A stretch of DNA of 64,000 nt from AM-1111 sp046302135. Lineage in GTDB: Bacteria; Bacteroidota; Bacteroidia; B-17B0; Aurantibacillaceae. This document shows positions 1 through 8,787 of this stretch, piece by piece. Position 1 is the stretch's first letter; every line of letters begins with the position of its first letter. The translations under genes were made by a program, and so were the position numbers. Under the pieces are notes generated by a model. The model did no database searches. It saw only the letters and a list, made by a program, of their open reading frames with translations, and had not been told where the DNA came from. The stretch lies in NCBI GenBank assembly GCA_046302135.1, contig JBKCIQ010000047.1, positions 39,817 through 103,816 on the forward strand, read 5' to 3'.

Positions 1-2
1 TA

Positions 3-122
3 TGGATTTCAGACGACCCTAATCATATCCCGATTAGGGCAGAGGCAAAGATTCTTATTGGCTCCATAAAACTCGATATTGTATCTGCGGTAAATACTTT
101 GTCGCCTATAGCAAAACAGTAA
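3..122 (+). CDS. DUF3108-type protein, C-terminal fragment (5' end outside window)
   Basis: The frame opening at base 3 encodes about 39 residues and stops with TAA at 120-122. It contains a segment (ISDD, then IPIR, then a Lys-rich strand) that resembles the C-terminus of DUF3108 proteins. These are usually exported proteins of unknown function in Bacteroidota. mutS starts 79 bases downstream on the same strand. The call rests on a short tail, so it is tentative. Confidence 0.5.
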   Translation, partial: WISDDPNHIPIRAEAKILIGSIKLDIVSAVNTLSPIAKQ

Positions 123-201
123 AACATTATCAACACCTTAGGTTTTTTGTTCAAAAAAATCTTTCTTAAGCCAATACGCACTTCGTACTTTTATTCGAGT
201 A

Positions 202-2844
202 ATGAAGTTGAAAAAAACAACAGAGAAATCAGATAAGGAAACCCCTTTGATGAAACAATATAACAGCATTAAGGCAAAATATCCTGATGCAATATTGTTG
301 TTTCGCGTTGGAGATTTTTATGAAACATTCGGGCAGGACGCGATAAAAGCATCTAATGTTCTTGGTATAGTATTAACGCGACGCGCTAATGGTGCTGCGG
401 CTTACATCGAACTTGCCGGCTTTCCACATCATTCTTTAGACGCATATCTTCCGAAATTGGTCCGTGCAGGTTACCGTGTTGCTATTTGTGATCAACTCGA
501 AGATCCAAAGATGACCAAAACTATTGTAAAACGAGGGGTAACAGAGTTGGTAACACCAGGGTTGTCTTTCAACGATAAAGTTTTGGAAAATTCACGCAAT
601 AATTTTTTAGCAAGTTTTATTTTCGATGGAAAAAACGCAGGCATTTCATTTTTAGATATTTCAACGGGAGAATTTTTGGTAGGTGAGGGAAGCCTCTCAT
701 ACATAGATAAATTATTACAAGGGTTCAAACCAAGTGAGGTGCTTGTACGTAAAGACCAGAAATCTTTTTTTAATGAAAACATAGGAGGTAATTATCCTGT
801 TTTCCCATTGGATGATTGGGCATTTACCAAAGAGTTTGGATACGAATCGCTCACGCGTCATTTCAATACGAGTACACTTAAAGGTTTTGGAATTGAAGAT
901 TTAAATCTCGCAACTGGAAGTGCAGGAGCAGTTTTGCATTACCTCACCGAAACCTGTCACGATAAAGTTGGACACATCACAAAAATAGCGCGAGTAGAAG
1001 AGGATCAGTATGTTTGGCTTGATCGGTTTACTGTGAGAAATTTGGAGTTGTTTGGTAACAATAGCGGAAGAGGAACCTGTTTCGCAGAAGTTATAGATGA
1101 AGCTCGTTCTCCAATGGGAAAACGAATGCTAAAACGTTGGATAGCCTTGCCGCTTAAAGATATCCAAACCATTAATGAAAGGCTGGAAGCTGTTTCTTTT
1201 TTCATAGAGCAAGAGTCGCTTAGAAATGATCTTTCTGCGCTTTTCTCTGAAGTTGGTGACCTGGAACGGTTGATTTCAAAACTCGCAGCTCATCGTATCA
1301 ATCCTCGCGAAATGGTGCAATTGAAACGGTCTTTAGACATTTGTTTTCAAATTAAAGAATCACTCAGTCAATCAGAAAATCATTCTATTCGCGCTTCAGC
1401 AGAGCAAATTTCAGTTTGCAGTATTGTACGCGACAGAATTGGCAAAGAAGTAAGGGAAGATGCACCCATGCTGTTGAACAAAGGAAATGTAATAGCTGAT
1501 GGGATTAATGATGAGTTGGATGAATTAAGGCGAATAGCTTTTTCGGGAAAGGATTATCTATTGCAAGTGCAGCAAAGAGAAAGTGAACGCACTGGTATTC
1601 CTTCCTTGAAAGTTGCGTTTAACAACGTGTTTGGTTATTATCTTGAGGTTACTAATGCACATAAAGATAAAGTTCCTACGGAGTGGATCCGTAAGCAAAC
1701 ACTTGTTAATGCGGAACGTTACATTACTCCCGAGTTGAAGGAGTACGAAGAAAAAATTCTTGGTGCAGAAGAAAAGATTCAGCAGATAGAAAATAATTTG
1801 TATCAACAGTTGGTGGAGTCTCTTGCTTCATCAATAAATGAAATGCAGAAGAACGCACAACTCTGCGCCAGGCTGGATTGTCTCTTAGGGTTTGCCTTGC
1901 TTGCAGTGCAAAATAAATATTGCCGCCCTCAGATGAATGAGAGCTTTTGCATTGACATTAAAAACGGAAGGCATCCTGTTATAGAAAAACAACTGCCGCC
2001 GGGACAAGAATATATTTCCAACGATGTTTATCTTGATAATGAGAAACAGCAAATCATGATGATAACAGGCCCGAATATGTCAGGTAAATCTGCTTTGTTG
2101 AGGCAAACTGCTTTGATTGTTTTGATGGCGCAAATTGGATCTTATGTTCCTGCTGAAAGGGCAGAGCTAGGGTTGGTCGACAGAATTTTTACACGTGTTG
2201 GCGCTTCGGATAATATTACTTCCGGGGAATCAACATTTATGGTCGAGATGAATGAAACAGCAAGTATTCTAAACAATCTCTCTAACAGAAGCCTTATTTT
2301 ATTGGATGAAATAGGGAGAGGTACGAGCACCTTTGATGGAATTTCAATCGCCTGGGCCATTGCAGAGTTTATTCATCAGCATCCGAGCACAAAAGCTAAA
2401 ACACTTTTTGCTACACACTATCATGAGTTGAATGAGATGAGTGTTTTTTTCCCTAGAATAAAAAATTATAACGTGTCAGTACGGGAAGTAAATAATAAAA
2501 TTATTTTCATGCGTAAGTTAACAGAAGGGGGAAGTGAGCACAGTTTCGGTATACACGTGGCGCGTATGGCAGGTATGCCAATGGCCGTGGTAAATCGTGC
2601 ACAAGAGATAATGGGGAAATTGGAAAAGCAGCATGAAATAAATCCGGGAGAAGGCGTTAGCGATTTTTCTTCACTTGAGCCTGATCAAAAAGCTAAAAAC
2701 TATCAGTTGAGTTTTTTTCAGCTGAATGATCCTGTTTTGGAAAACATTAAGGAGGAACTGCTGAAAACAGAAATCAATGCACTAACTCCTGTTGAAGCGC
2801 TATTAAAGTTGAATGAAATTAAGAAAATGATTTCAACTCATTGA
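202..2844 (+). CDS. mutS: DNA mismatch repair protein MutS
   Basis: 880 aa, normal MutS length. MutS binds base mismatches and small loops as a clamp and recruits MutL. The N-terminal mismatch-binding motif is visible as FRVGDFYETF near residue 34. The C-terminal ATPase has Walker A GPNMSGKS, Walker B LILLDEIGRGTS and a downstream ATHYHEL. The ATG at 202 sits right after an AT-rich leader. It converges with the desaturase gene on the opposite strand, 40 bases away. No frameshift or missing motif is seen. Confidence 0.97.
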   Translation: MKLKKTTEKSDKETPLMKQYNSIKAKYPDAILLFRVGDFYETFGQDAIKASNVLGIVLTRRANGAAAYIELAGFPHHSLDAYLPKLVRAGYRVAICDQLEDPKMTKTIVKRGVTELVTPGLSFNDKVLENSRNNFLASFIFDGKNAGISFLDISTGEFLVGEGSLSYIDKLLQGFKPSEVLVRKDQKSFFNENIGGNYPVFPLDDWAFTKEFGYESLTRHFNTSTLKGFGIEDLNLATGSAGAVLHYLTETCHDKVGHITKIARVEEDQYVWLDRFTVRNLELFGNNSGRGTCFAEVIDEARSPMGKRMLKRWIALPLKDIQTINERLEAVSFFIEQESLRNDLSALFSEVGDLERLISKLAAHRINPREMVQLKRSLDICFQIKESLSQSENHSIRASAEQISVCSIVRDRIGKEVREDAPMLLNKGNVIADGINDELDELRRIAFSGKDYLLQVQQRESERTGIPSLKVAFNNVFGYYLEVTNAHKDKVPTEWIRKQTLVNAERYITPELKEYEEKILGAEEKIQQIENNLYQQLVESLASSINEMQKNAQLCARLDCLLGFALLAVQNKYCRPQMNESFCIDIKNGRHPVIEKQLPPGQEYISNDVYLDNEKQQIMMITGPNMSGKSALLRQTALIVLMAQIGSYVPAERAELGLVDRIFTRVGASDNITSGESTFMVEMNETASILNNLSNRSLILLDEIGRGTSTFDGISIAWAIAEFIHQHPSTKAKTLFATHYHELNEMSVFFPRIKNYNVSVREVNNKIIFMRKLTEGGSEHSFGIHVARMAGMPMAVVNRAQEIMGKLEKQHEINPGEGVSDFSSLEPDQKAKNYQLSFFQLNDPVLENIKEELLKTEINALTPVEALLKLNEIKKMISTH

Positions 2845-2884
2845 AATTAGCAACACTAGTATAATCTTTTGATTAAATTAAAGA

Positions 2885-3973
2885 TTAAGCTCGTCCAAGT
2901 TGTTTTAGCATTCGTGCATGCTGTACAAGGGCACTCCAGAATGTTGGCGCCTCGATGTACGGTAAACCATATTCCTTGGTAGTTTCCTTAACAATTTTTG
3001 AAATTTGCAGGTAATGCACATGACTAATGTTGCTAAATAGGTGATGTTCTACCTGAAAATTTAATCCTCCGATAAGCCAGGTAAGTGTTTTGTTTCCTGT
3101 ACCGAAATTCGCTGTTGTTGCTAATTCATGAACCAGCCAAGGCTCAGAAATTTCACCTCCTTCATTAGGTACGGGGAACTTGGCGTCAGGTACTATGTGT
3201 GCTGCCTGAAAAATAATTGCAAGAATAAAACCCGCGATTAAGTGCATTAAAACGAACCCAACAATCGGTACCCACCAAGCAACAGGCAGGATTAAAACAG
3301 GGATTAATATTACGTATCCAAAGTAAATGGCTTTGGATAAAATCATAAACGACAACTCCATGTAAAACTCCTTTTTTGTTTTAATGAGACCCTTTTTACT
3401 GTATGTGAATACTTTTGTAAAATCAGTTAATAGAATACGGGCAAGAGTCATCAGGGTGTAGAAAAACCATGCATATAAATGTTGGTATTTGTGAATTGGC
3501 CGTCTTTTTTGATTGGGCGTAAAACGTAGAAGGAATGGCATACTTTCGGTGTCTTCATCCATTCCGTCAATATTTGTAAATGTATGATGAAGCACGTTAT
3601 GCTGTATCCGCCACATACTTGCACTTGACCCTACAAAATTCATTGATAAAGACAAAAGGGTGTTGATGGTTTTGTTTCTGCTGAACACCCCATGATTAGC
3701 ATCGTGCATAATATTTAGACCAATACCTGCAACTCCCACGCCCATAATAGAATAAATTAAAAGAACCACCCAAGGGTTTTCAATTTTTAAGGATAGAAGT
3801 AAAATATATGGGACTAAATAAATACTGGTCATTAAAATTCCTTTAAATACCATCTGAGTGTTGGCGTACCTTGAAATTTTATTTTCTTGAAAGTAATCAT
3901 TAATTCTTTTCTTTAGTGTTTGGCTGAAGTTAACGTGTTGTTTTCTATCGAAACTTACGGATTTAAAATTCAT
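2885..3973 (-). CDS. Membrane fatty acid (acyl-CoA/acyl-lipid) desaturase
   Basis: 362 aa integral membrane di-iron desaturase. The three histidine clusters are present: HDANHG (residues 90-95), HNVLHH (125-130) and QVEHH (307-311). Hydrophobic pairs before the first box and around residues 205-260 place the catalytic face in the cytoplasm. There is no fused cytochrome b5 domain, so an external electron donor is expected. The QxxHH third box is typical of front-end or linoleoyl-CoA-type desaturases, but double-bond position cannot be read from sequence. The gene stands alone and faces mutS. Confidence 0.9.
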   Translation of the reverse strand: MNFKSVSFDRKQHVNFSQTLKKRINDYFQENKISRYANTQMVFKGILMTSIYLVPYILLLSLKIENPWVVLLIYSIMGVGVAGIGLNIMHDANHGVFSRNKTINTLLSLSMNFVGSSASMWRIQHNVLHHTFTNIDGMDEDTESMPFLLRFTPNQKRRPIHKYQHLYAWFFYTLMTLARILLTDFTKVFTYSKKGLIKTKKEFYMELSFMILSKAIYFGYVILIPVLILPVAWWVPIVGFVLMHLIAGFILAIIFQAAHIVPDAKFPVPNEGGEISEPWLVHELATTANFGTGNKTLTWLIGGLNFQVEHHLFSNISHVHYLQISKIVKETTKEYGLPYIEAPTFWSALVQHARMLKQLGRA

Positions 3974-4616
3974 TAGTGTGTTTTGGGTCTTAATTTATGT
4001 GTTCAATGTAAATCTTATGGTATCAAGCCTTCTGTCTTCAATCTTAAGATAAATTTTATCGAGAGATTTAGAAAATGATACGATAAAAATCCACTTAAGG
4101 CAAAGGTACGCATTTTTTAATCATGAAAGTTCAATATGTTATCTACTCGAGCCTTTTGAAAAGTTAATTAGTTATCATGTAATTGAAAGTCGGAGGTATT
4201 AACGGGTATTAATCTCTACTTAGAAATGATTTAAATGAGTAATATCAAGGCTATTTTTTTAAAAAAAATTGATTAACAATCAAAATTATACATAAACCAA
4301 ATCAAAATGTTGAATAAAATTCAAATAACATTAAACAAATAGATCCATCTAACTTTATTACATTTATTGTTGATTTACTATCAAATCAATCGATTATGAT
4401 TTTGTCAATTATGTTTAGAAAAAACAAATAAAAAACAAACATAAATAATTTTTGTTTTCCAATTGTCAAATTAAAGAAATGTGAATTGTTTTGCCTAATA
4501 TGTGAAAAAAAATCAATAACATTGCATTGTAAAAATCAATGTAGTTTAAGGATTAAGTAATTCCTTAAATATTGTCATATTACACGTAATTAATTTTTAA
4601 AGAAGATTAAAAGAGC
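3974..4616. other. Long AT-rich intergenic region between divergent desaturase and polyprenyl synthase genes
   Basis: About 640 bases without a credible coding frame. It must hold the start signals for both divergent genes. The composition is extremely AT-rich with many A and T runs, and I find no full TTTG/TANNTTTG promoter pair. The only notable structure is an inverted repeat at 4545-4569, entered separately. No RNA gene is recognised. Confidence 0.6.
4545..4569. repeat. Inverted repeat upstream of polyprenyl synthase gene
   Basis: Perfect 8-base arms TTTAAGGA (4545-4552) and TCCTTAAA (4562-4569) with a 9-base spacer, 47 bases before the ATG at 4617. It could be an operator or a weak leader hairpin. 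No T tract follows, so it is not a terminator. Confidence 0.45.
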
Positions 4617-5690
4617 ATGAACATTCAACATTTTCACAGTGCATTAAGTGCCGAATTAGAGTTAACTCAAAAATATATTGTTACCTTTTCCAAGTCTGAG
4701 GACAAGATTGTAGATATGGCAGTTCAGCACATTGTGGGCAACCGTGGTAAAATGTTGAGGCCCATGTTGCTGATTCTAACGGGAAGATGCCTTCACCTCG
4801 ATAAAAATCCTGACGGAAGCGGCGAACAGGAACTTATAGAACAGTTGGCGAAATCTGCTGCAATTCTTGAGTTAATACAGATGAGTTCCCTTATTCATGA
4901 TGATGTTTTAGATTATTCGTCTCATAGACGAGGAAAAGCCACACTGAACAATTTAAGAGGAAACCGTTTTGCCATTTTGGTAGGAGATTATCTCATAGCC
5001 CAATCAATTAAGAATTGTTATGCGCTTGTTCGACGTTCATCAAGGCTGTTTGACACGAAAATAATGTTTTCTTTTCTAGACAGTATCTCTAAGTTGGTGT
5101 TGGGGGAGGTTCAACAAAATAATTTTAATTATGATATATCTGAAGAGAAAGACGGAATTAAAAATTATTTTCAAATTGTAGAAAATAAAACAGCGAGTCT
5201 TTTCTCGTTAGCATGTTCAGTTGGATCAACAATAGGGGATAAGGATTCAGAAAACATAGAGAAATTCAAGGAATTTGGAAGAAACATTGGGATTTCATAC
5301 CAAATTATTGACGACTTGCGGGATTATGCGTTTGATAAAGCGATTGCAGGCGAGAAAAATTTTCAGGACATTATTTATGGAATTAAGACGCTCCCACTTA
5401 TTCATGCCGGTAACAATGCTAGTGCTGAGGAACAGGAAATCTTGAATAAGGTATACAATTCTAAAAAGGAAGTCCCTGAAGCAGACAAGTTGGAGGTTTT
5501 GGATATTTTAATTCGTAATGGAAGTATTGAGCATGCATATAATGAAGCTAAGAGCCATTTTGATAAGGCAAGAGAAATCTTAAGTCAGTTGCCTAACAAT
5601 AAATTTTCTAACCTAATATCAGAGATGCTTGAGAATTTTTCATCTCACGGGGAGAGAGTGGTTGAGCACGTTATTAGTGTGAAAGTTTAG
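4617..5690 (+). CDS. Polyprenyl diphosphate synthase (trans-isoprenyl transferase)
   Basis: 357 aa. It condenses isopentenyl diphosphate units onto an allylic diphosphate to make a long-chain prenyl diphosphate, probably for menaquinone. The first aspartate-rich motif is DDVLD (residues 95-99) followed by SSHRRGKAT. The second is DDLRD (232-236). GKMLRPM near residue 44 is the IPP-binding segment. It is somewhat longer than the usual 320-330 aa bacterial enzymes. Chain length (geranylgeranyl, octaprenyl or other) cannot be decided, so no symbol is given. A terminator-like hairpin follows. Confidence 0.88.
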   Translation: MNIQHFHSALSAELELTQKYIVTFSKSEDKIVDMAVQHIVGNRGKMLRPMLLILTGRCLHLDKNPDGSGEQELIEQLAKSAAILELIQMSSLIHDDVLDYSSHRRGKATLNNLRGNRFAILVGDYLIAQSIKNCYALVRRSSRLFDTKIMFSFLDSISKLVLGEVQQNNFNYDISEEKDGIKNYFQIVENKTASLFSLACSVGSTIGDKDSENIEKFKEFGRNIGISYQIIDDLRDYAFDKAIAGEKNFQDIIYGIKTLPLIHAGNNASAEEQEILNKVYNSKKEVPEADKLEVLDILIRNGSIEHAYNEAKSHFDKAREILSQLPNNKFSNLISEMLENFSSHGERVVEHVISVKV

Positions 5691-5757
5691 TTCCTTAACA
5701 TTTATAGTGTAGAGCGGCGTATTTTACTTCCTTCAACCATTATCAAACAACAATCAG

Positions 5758-5800
5758 CCCTATAATTCGAATAATTTTGAATAATAGGGTAACTTTTTTT
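5758..5800 (+). terminator. Terminator-like hairpin after polyprenyl synthase gene
   Basis: An imperfect stem pairs 5758-5771 with 5777-5789 (CCCTAT against ATAGGG at the base, with one mismatch and one bulge inside). A T7 run follows at 5794-5800. It lies 67 bases after the stop codon at 5690. Confidence 0.5.
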
Positions 5801-5865
5801 GATTAACTCAGTAAAAATTTTTAATTTGTATTAAATAAATTTTTTCGCTTTAACAAATTCTAAAA

Positions 5866-6261
5866 ATGAATAAATTTTTTTTAATTCTAGTATCGGTTGT
5901 ATACGTATCAACTCAAGCGATTGCCCAAACCTCCTTCAGTTGTAATTATCGTGAGTATTGCGATTGGAATGAGGAAGAAAAAAAATTTGATCAATGTAAA
6001 GGTTACGAGGAGTCGTCTCTTTTCGTAATGAATAAAGAGCAAACAATGTTCGAACACACCATTGTGTCAATGAAGTCTGCATATTATGTGAGCGAAAAGC
6101 AATACGACGAAGAAAATGAGGTTTGGACTTATGAAGTTACCAGTGATGTTGGAAATAAATACTATTATATTTTTGACCCTAAAAACAAAGAAATCAGGGC
6201 GCTTTATGTCAAAGAAGATAAAACGTATCTTATTCGTTTTTACGTTAAAGCAATTTTCTGA
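5866..6261 (+). CDS. Small exported protein of unknown function
   Basis: 131 aa. The N-terminus is a signal peptide with a hydrophobic core and AIAQ just before the mature part, at about residue 21. The mature protein has two Cys close to its start, several acidic and aromatic residues, and alternating strands that suggest a small beta-rich domain. I recognise no family. It stands alone between the polyprenyl synthase gene and the convergent GTPase gene. The clear signal peptide makes it likely to be real. Confidence 0.65.
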   Translation: MNKFFLILVSVVYVSTQAIAQTSFSCNYREYCDWNEEEKKFDQCKGYEESSLFVMNKEQTMFEHTIVSMKSAYYVSEKQYDEENEVWTYEVTSDVGNKYYYIFDPKNKEIRALYVKEDKTYLIRFYVKAIF

Positions 6262-6286
6262 CTCCTTCTTAATGAATTTCTTTTAA

Positions 6287-7336
6287 CTATTTTCCTCTAG
6301 ATAAATCATTTTCAAGAACTTTTTTTGCAACTTCATGGCAATCGTTTAAATATGAAACTCCTGCCGCCGTAGTTATTGCAAATCCTGCACTGGCCGCTAC
6401 CGCTTGACCAACAAATGGAATATATTTAGAGACTTGCTTTACAGCTTGTCTTCCTATAAACTTTTTTAAAAGCATGATGGCCCCTTCCTTTGCAGCGTAT
6501 TTAACAATGTTGTTAGCTAAAGGAGCTACAGTAGGCAATGCAATCTCAACACTTTTTAATTTTTCGTTGGTAAGTCCGTATGAAGATCTGATTGAAGAAA
6601 AAAGAGTTGCAATTACAGAAAGATCAACTGCAATATCTGCTCCGGGAATTGGATTTAACGCGTTTGCTGCAGCTGCACCGGCGGCGATGTAAACGTATTT
6701 TTTACAGGCAGTTCTTTTATTCTCCAAGAACTCCACAGAATAGGCCTTTGCTCCTCTTGCCCATCGCTCGCGCTTTGCCGGTTCCAGATTTTCCAGAATT
6801 AAATTTTGAAGCGCATCAAAGCCATAGTTCAATCTGCAACTGGTAAATACAACATTAATATCTTCTGCGTTCACTTGTTTTTTTACATCCGTCAAAATTT
6901 CCTCTTCGAGCTCACTAAGTTCTCTACCTTCTTCCCAAATTTCATCATGTTTATTCCTTACAAATAAACATACTTTGTCTCTCGATTTTATTTCCTTAAA
7001 AAATTCGCTGTCCGGCTGATGAAATTTTCCTGAAAAAACGCACAGGAATAAATCAAAGGTTTCAATTTTAAATTTCTCAAAATATCCTTCTTTCGGAAAT
7101 TGCTTGGTTCCAAATCCAGGCAGATCTACAAGGTGAATTCCGTTCCAGTCATAGACTTCTTCTTTCACCGTTACATCTGTCCTTTGTCCTGTAACCGCAA
7201 CATGATTTCCTATCAGCTTATTTAAAATAGATGATTTACCTGCACCAGGCTGACCGAAAAGTGCAACTCGTACATTCGAATTTTCTTCCTTCGATAATTT
7301 CTCTTTAATTTTTAAAAGTTCATTTTCAAGTGCCAT
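6287..7336 (-). CDS. IRG/dynamin-like GTPase with C-terminal hydrophobic helices
   Basis: 349 aa. A TRAFAC-type G domain fills the N-terminal half: P-loop GQPGAGKS (residues 28-35), DLPGFG (71-76) and NKHD (128-131). After about residue 195 there are two Ala/Gly-rich hydrophobic stretches, including VYIAAGAAAANALNPIPGAD, and a third near the C-terminus. This layout matches bacterial relatives of interferon-inducible (IRG) or DUF697-containing GTPases that associate with membranes. The cellular role is unknown. It is a single gene with about 150 bases upstream before the VanZ gene. Family assignment is firm for the GTPase part and tentative for the IRG label. Confidence 0.8.
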   Translation of the reverse strand: MALENELLKIKEKLSKEENSNVRVALFGQPGAGKSSILNKLIGNHVAVTGQRTDVTVKEEVYDWNGIHLVDLPGFGTKQFPKEGYFEKFKIETFDLFLCVFSGKFHQPDSEFFKEIKSRDKVCLFVRNKHDEIWEEGRELSELEEEILTDVKKQVNAEDINVVFTSCRLNYGFDALQNLILENLEPAKRERWARGAKAYSVEFLENKRTACKKYVYIAAGAAAANALNPIPGADIAVDLSVIATLFSSIRSSYGLTNEKLKSVEIALPTVAPLANNIVKYAAKEGAIMLLKKFIGRQAVKQVSKYIPFVGQAVAASAGFAITTAAGVSYLNDCHEVAKKVLENDLSRGK

Positions 7337-7482
7337 ATAGATATTAATTAATTAATGAATATAATTCCAATCATTCAATTAGAAACAGATTACTTCCCCC
7401 TAAAGTAGTAAAAAACTAAATTGTACGCTTTTATTTTCAAAATGGTTATTATACAATTTGAAGGTTTATTCAGCTAAAAATT

Positions 7483-7911
7483 TCAGATTCCTAATTTGCG
7501 ATAAAAAAAATCAATTTTATTTTCAATAAATTTATATAAAATTGAAGCAGTAATTACTCCGGTAGAATTAGCAATAAAATCGCCGTAATCTCCACTTCGG
7601 GAAGAAAAAATATGGAATTGCATTAATTCCAAAACCGCTCCGTAAATTATGCAACCAATAAGAGGAATTTCGAGGTAAAATCTTCTGATGAAACTATTCT
7701 TTTCCTGGGTTTTAAAACCATGCATGTACAACAATTGTAGAACGAAAAAAATAAATCCATGTATCAATTTGTCTAGAGATAATAGCTCCATCCAGCTGAA
7801 TTCCGGAATAGCTTTTCCTGGCATACTACACAGAATAAAAATTACCAGTGTCCAAACTAATGCAGGGATGTTTATTTTGAGGAAATTCATCAAAAAAATA
7901 AAAACTCCCAA
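7483..7911 (-). CDS. VanZ-family membrane protein
   Basis: 142 aa with four predicted membrane segments. The family pattern is visible: a PALVWTLVIFILCSMPG first helix and loop, DKLIHGFIFFVL in helix two, and a terminal segment with RSGDYGDFIANSTG. VanZ was named for teicoplanin resistance, but most homologues have no known function, so resistance should not be assumed. Its start lies 38 bases after the gcvH stop on the same strand, so the two are probably co-transcribed. I recall this gcvH-vanZ order from other Bacteroidota. Confidence 0.85.
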   Translation of the reverse strand: MGVFIFLMNFLKINIPALVWTLVIFILCSMPGKAIPEFSWMELLSLDKLIHGFIFFVLQLLYMHGFKTQEKNSFIRRFYLEIPLIGCIIYGAVLELMQFHIFSSRSGDYGDFIANSTGVITASILYKFIENKIDFFYRKLGI

Positions 7912-7949
7912 GCAAAAGGCTGAGGGAGTTGAAAAATTTAGAATAAAAT

Positions 7950-8330
7950 TTACTGACCTATCAGTGCTTTATAAGCATTAACGTCCAGTAAATCTTCAAC
8001 TTCAGAAGGGTTTGAAAATTCGGCTTTAATCATCCAGCCTTCTCCATATGGATCTTTATTTACTACTTCAGGGTTACTGTCAATTTTATCATTTGCTTCC
8101 AGAACTTTTCCTGTTACTGGCATGAATAAATCTGAAACAGTTTTTACAGCTTCAACAGTTCCAAAAACTGCTTCTTTTTCTACCGTTTCACCAATGGTAT
8201 TGATGTCTACATAAACTATATCGCCCAATTCTTTTTGTGCGAAATCAGTAATGCCAATGAAGACTATATTGCCTTCTACACGAACCCACTCGTGGTCTTT
8301 GGTGTACTTAAGGTTTTCCGGAAAATTCAT
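7950..8330 (-). CDS. gcvH: Glycine cleavage system H protein
   Basis: 126 aa, standard length. GcvH carries the lipoyl-bound aminomethyl group between the P, T and L proteins during glycine decarboxylation. The lipoylation lysine is K63 within FGTVEAVKTVSDLF. The N-terminal YTKDHEW and IGITDFAQKELGDIVY motifs are also present. The other gcv genes are not in this window. tRNA-Arg lies about 90 bases upstream on the same strand. Confidence 0.96.
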   Translation of the reverse strand: MNFPENLKYTKDHEWVRVEGNIVFIGITDFAQKELGDIVYVDINTIGETVEKEAVFGTVEAVKTVSDLFMPVTGKVLEANDKIDSNPEVVNKDPYGEGWMIKAEFSNPSEVEDLLDVNAYKALIGQ

Positions 8331-8417
8331 GATTCAGGTTTTGTTTGCAAATGTAAAAACTTTGGTTGATTTGTCACGCGTTAACGCAGTCAAAACAACA
8401 CAACTTGTAATAAATTG

Positions 8418-8489
8418 TAGCCCCGCCGCGAATCGAACGCGGATATCAGGTTCCGGAGACCTGCGTACTATCCATTGTACTACGGAGCC
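8418..8489 (-). tRNA. tRNA-Arg (anticodon CCG)
   Basis: Read on the minus strand, the gene starts GGCTCCG and ends CGGGGCT plus discriminator A, giving a 7-bp acceptor stem with one G-T and one T-G pair. The D stem is GTAC/GTAC, the anticodon stem CAGGT/ACCTG with loop CTCCGGA (anticodon CCG), and the T arm CCGCG-TTCGATT-CGCGG. CCA is not encoded. Confidence 0.95.
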
Positions 8490-8755
8490 ATGGTTAGCCC
8501 GCAAAGTTAATGATATTTTAAAGGAACGTCTTGAAGTACTGTTACAGCTAAAACGAGGAAAAAACAATTTATTAAAAGAGAGTTAGAACAATTACTTTTG
8601 TAATAAATATTTCTGAATTATTAACCAATCTGAAGCAAATACCGTTTTTTATATGGTTAATTTTGTATCAATGAAAATTTTGGTTCATCCAATTGATTTT
8701 TGTTTTTTGGCCGAATTAAAAATAATTGTATATTTGCAACATATATAAGTTTAGT
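8490..8755 (+). promoter_or_regulatory. Upstream region and promoter of rimP-nusA-infB
   Basis: A good Bacteroidota promoter pair is visible: TTTG at 8706-8709, a 19-base spacer, and TATATTTG at 8729-8736. This predicts transcription starting near 8742. Two further TANNTTTG matches occur at 8593-8600 and 8658-8665 without a clear upstream TTTG. A 25-codon frame (8671-8748) lies between them. No RNA gene is recognised in the rest of the stretch. Confidence 0.6.
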
Positions 8756-8782
8756 GAGGGGGCTTGAGTCCCCTCTTTTTTT
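8756..8782 (+). promoter_or_regulatory. Terminator-like leader hairpin directly before rimP (candidate attenuator)
   Basis: GAGGGGGC (8756-8763) pairs with GTCCCCTC (8768-8775) around a TTGA loop, with one G-T pair, and is followed by seven Ts (8776-8782). The rimP ATG begins at 8788, only five bases later. No upstream gene on this strand needs a terminator here, so premature termination within the operon's own leader is the likely role. Confidence 0.6.
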
Positions 8783-8787
8783 GGAAA

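Noticed and set aside
2861..2886. Terminator between mutS and the desaturase
   Set aside because: The AATCTTT/AAAGATT pairing is weak, AT-only for most of its length, and runs into the desaturase stop codon.
7483..7911. Teicoplanin resistance gene
   Set aside because: VanZ-family proteins are widespread without resistance, and no van cluster is present.
8764..8787. Upstream TTG start for RimP
   Set aside because: It lies within the hairpin and T tract, and the family starts near MLENSL.
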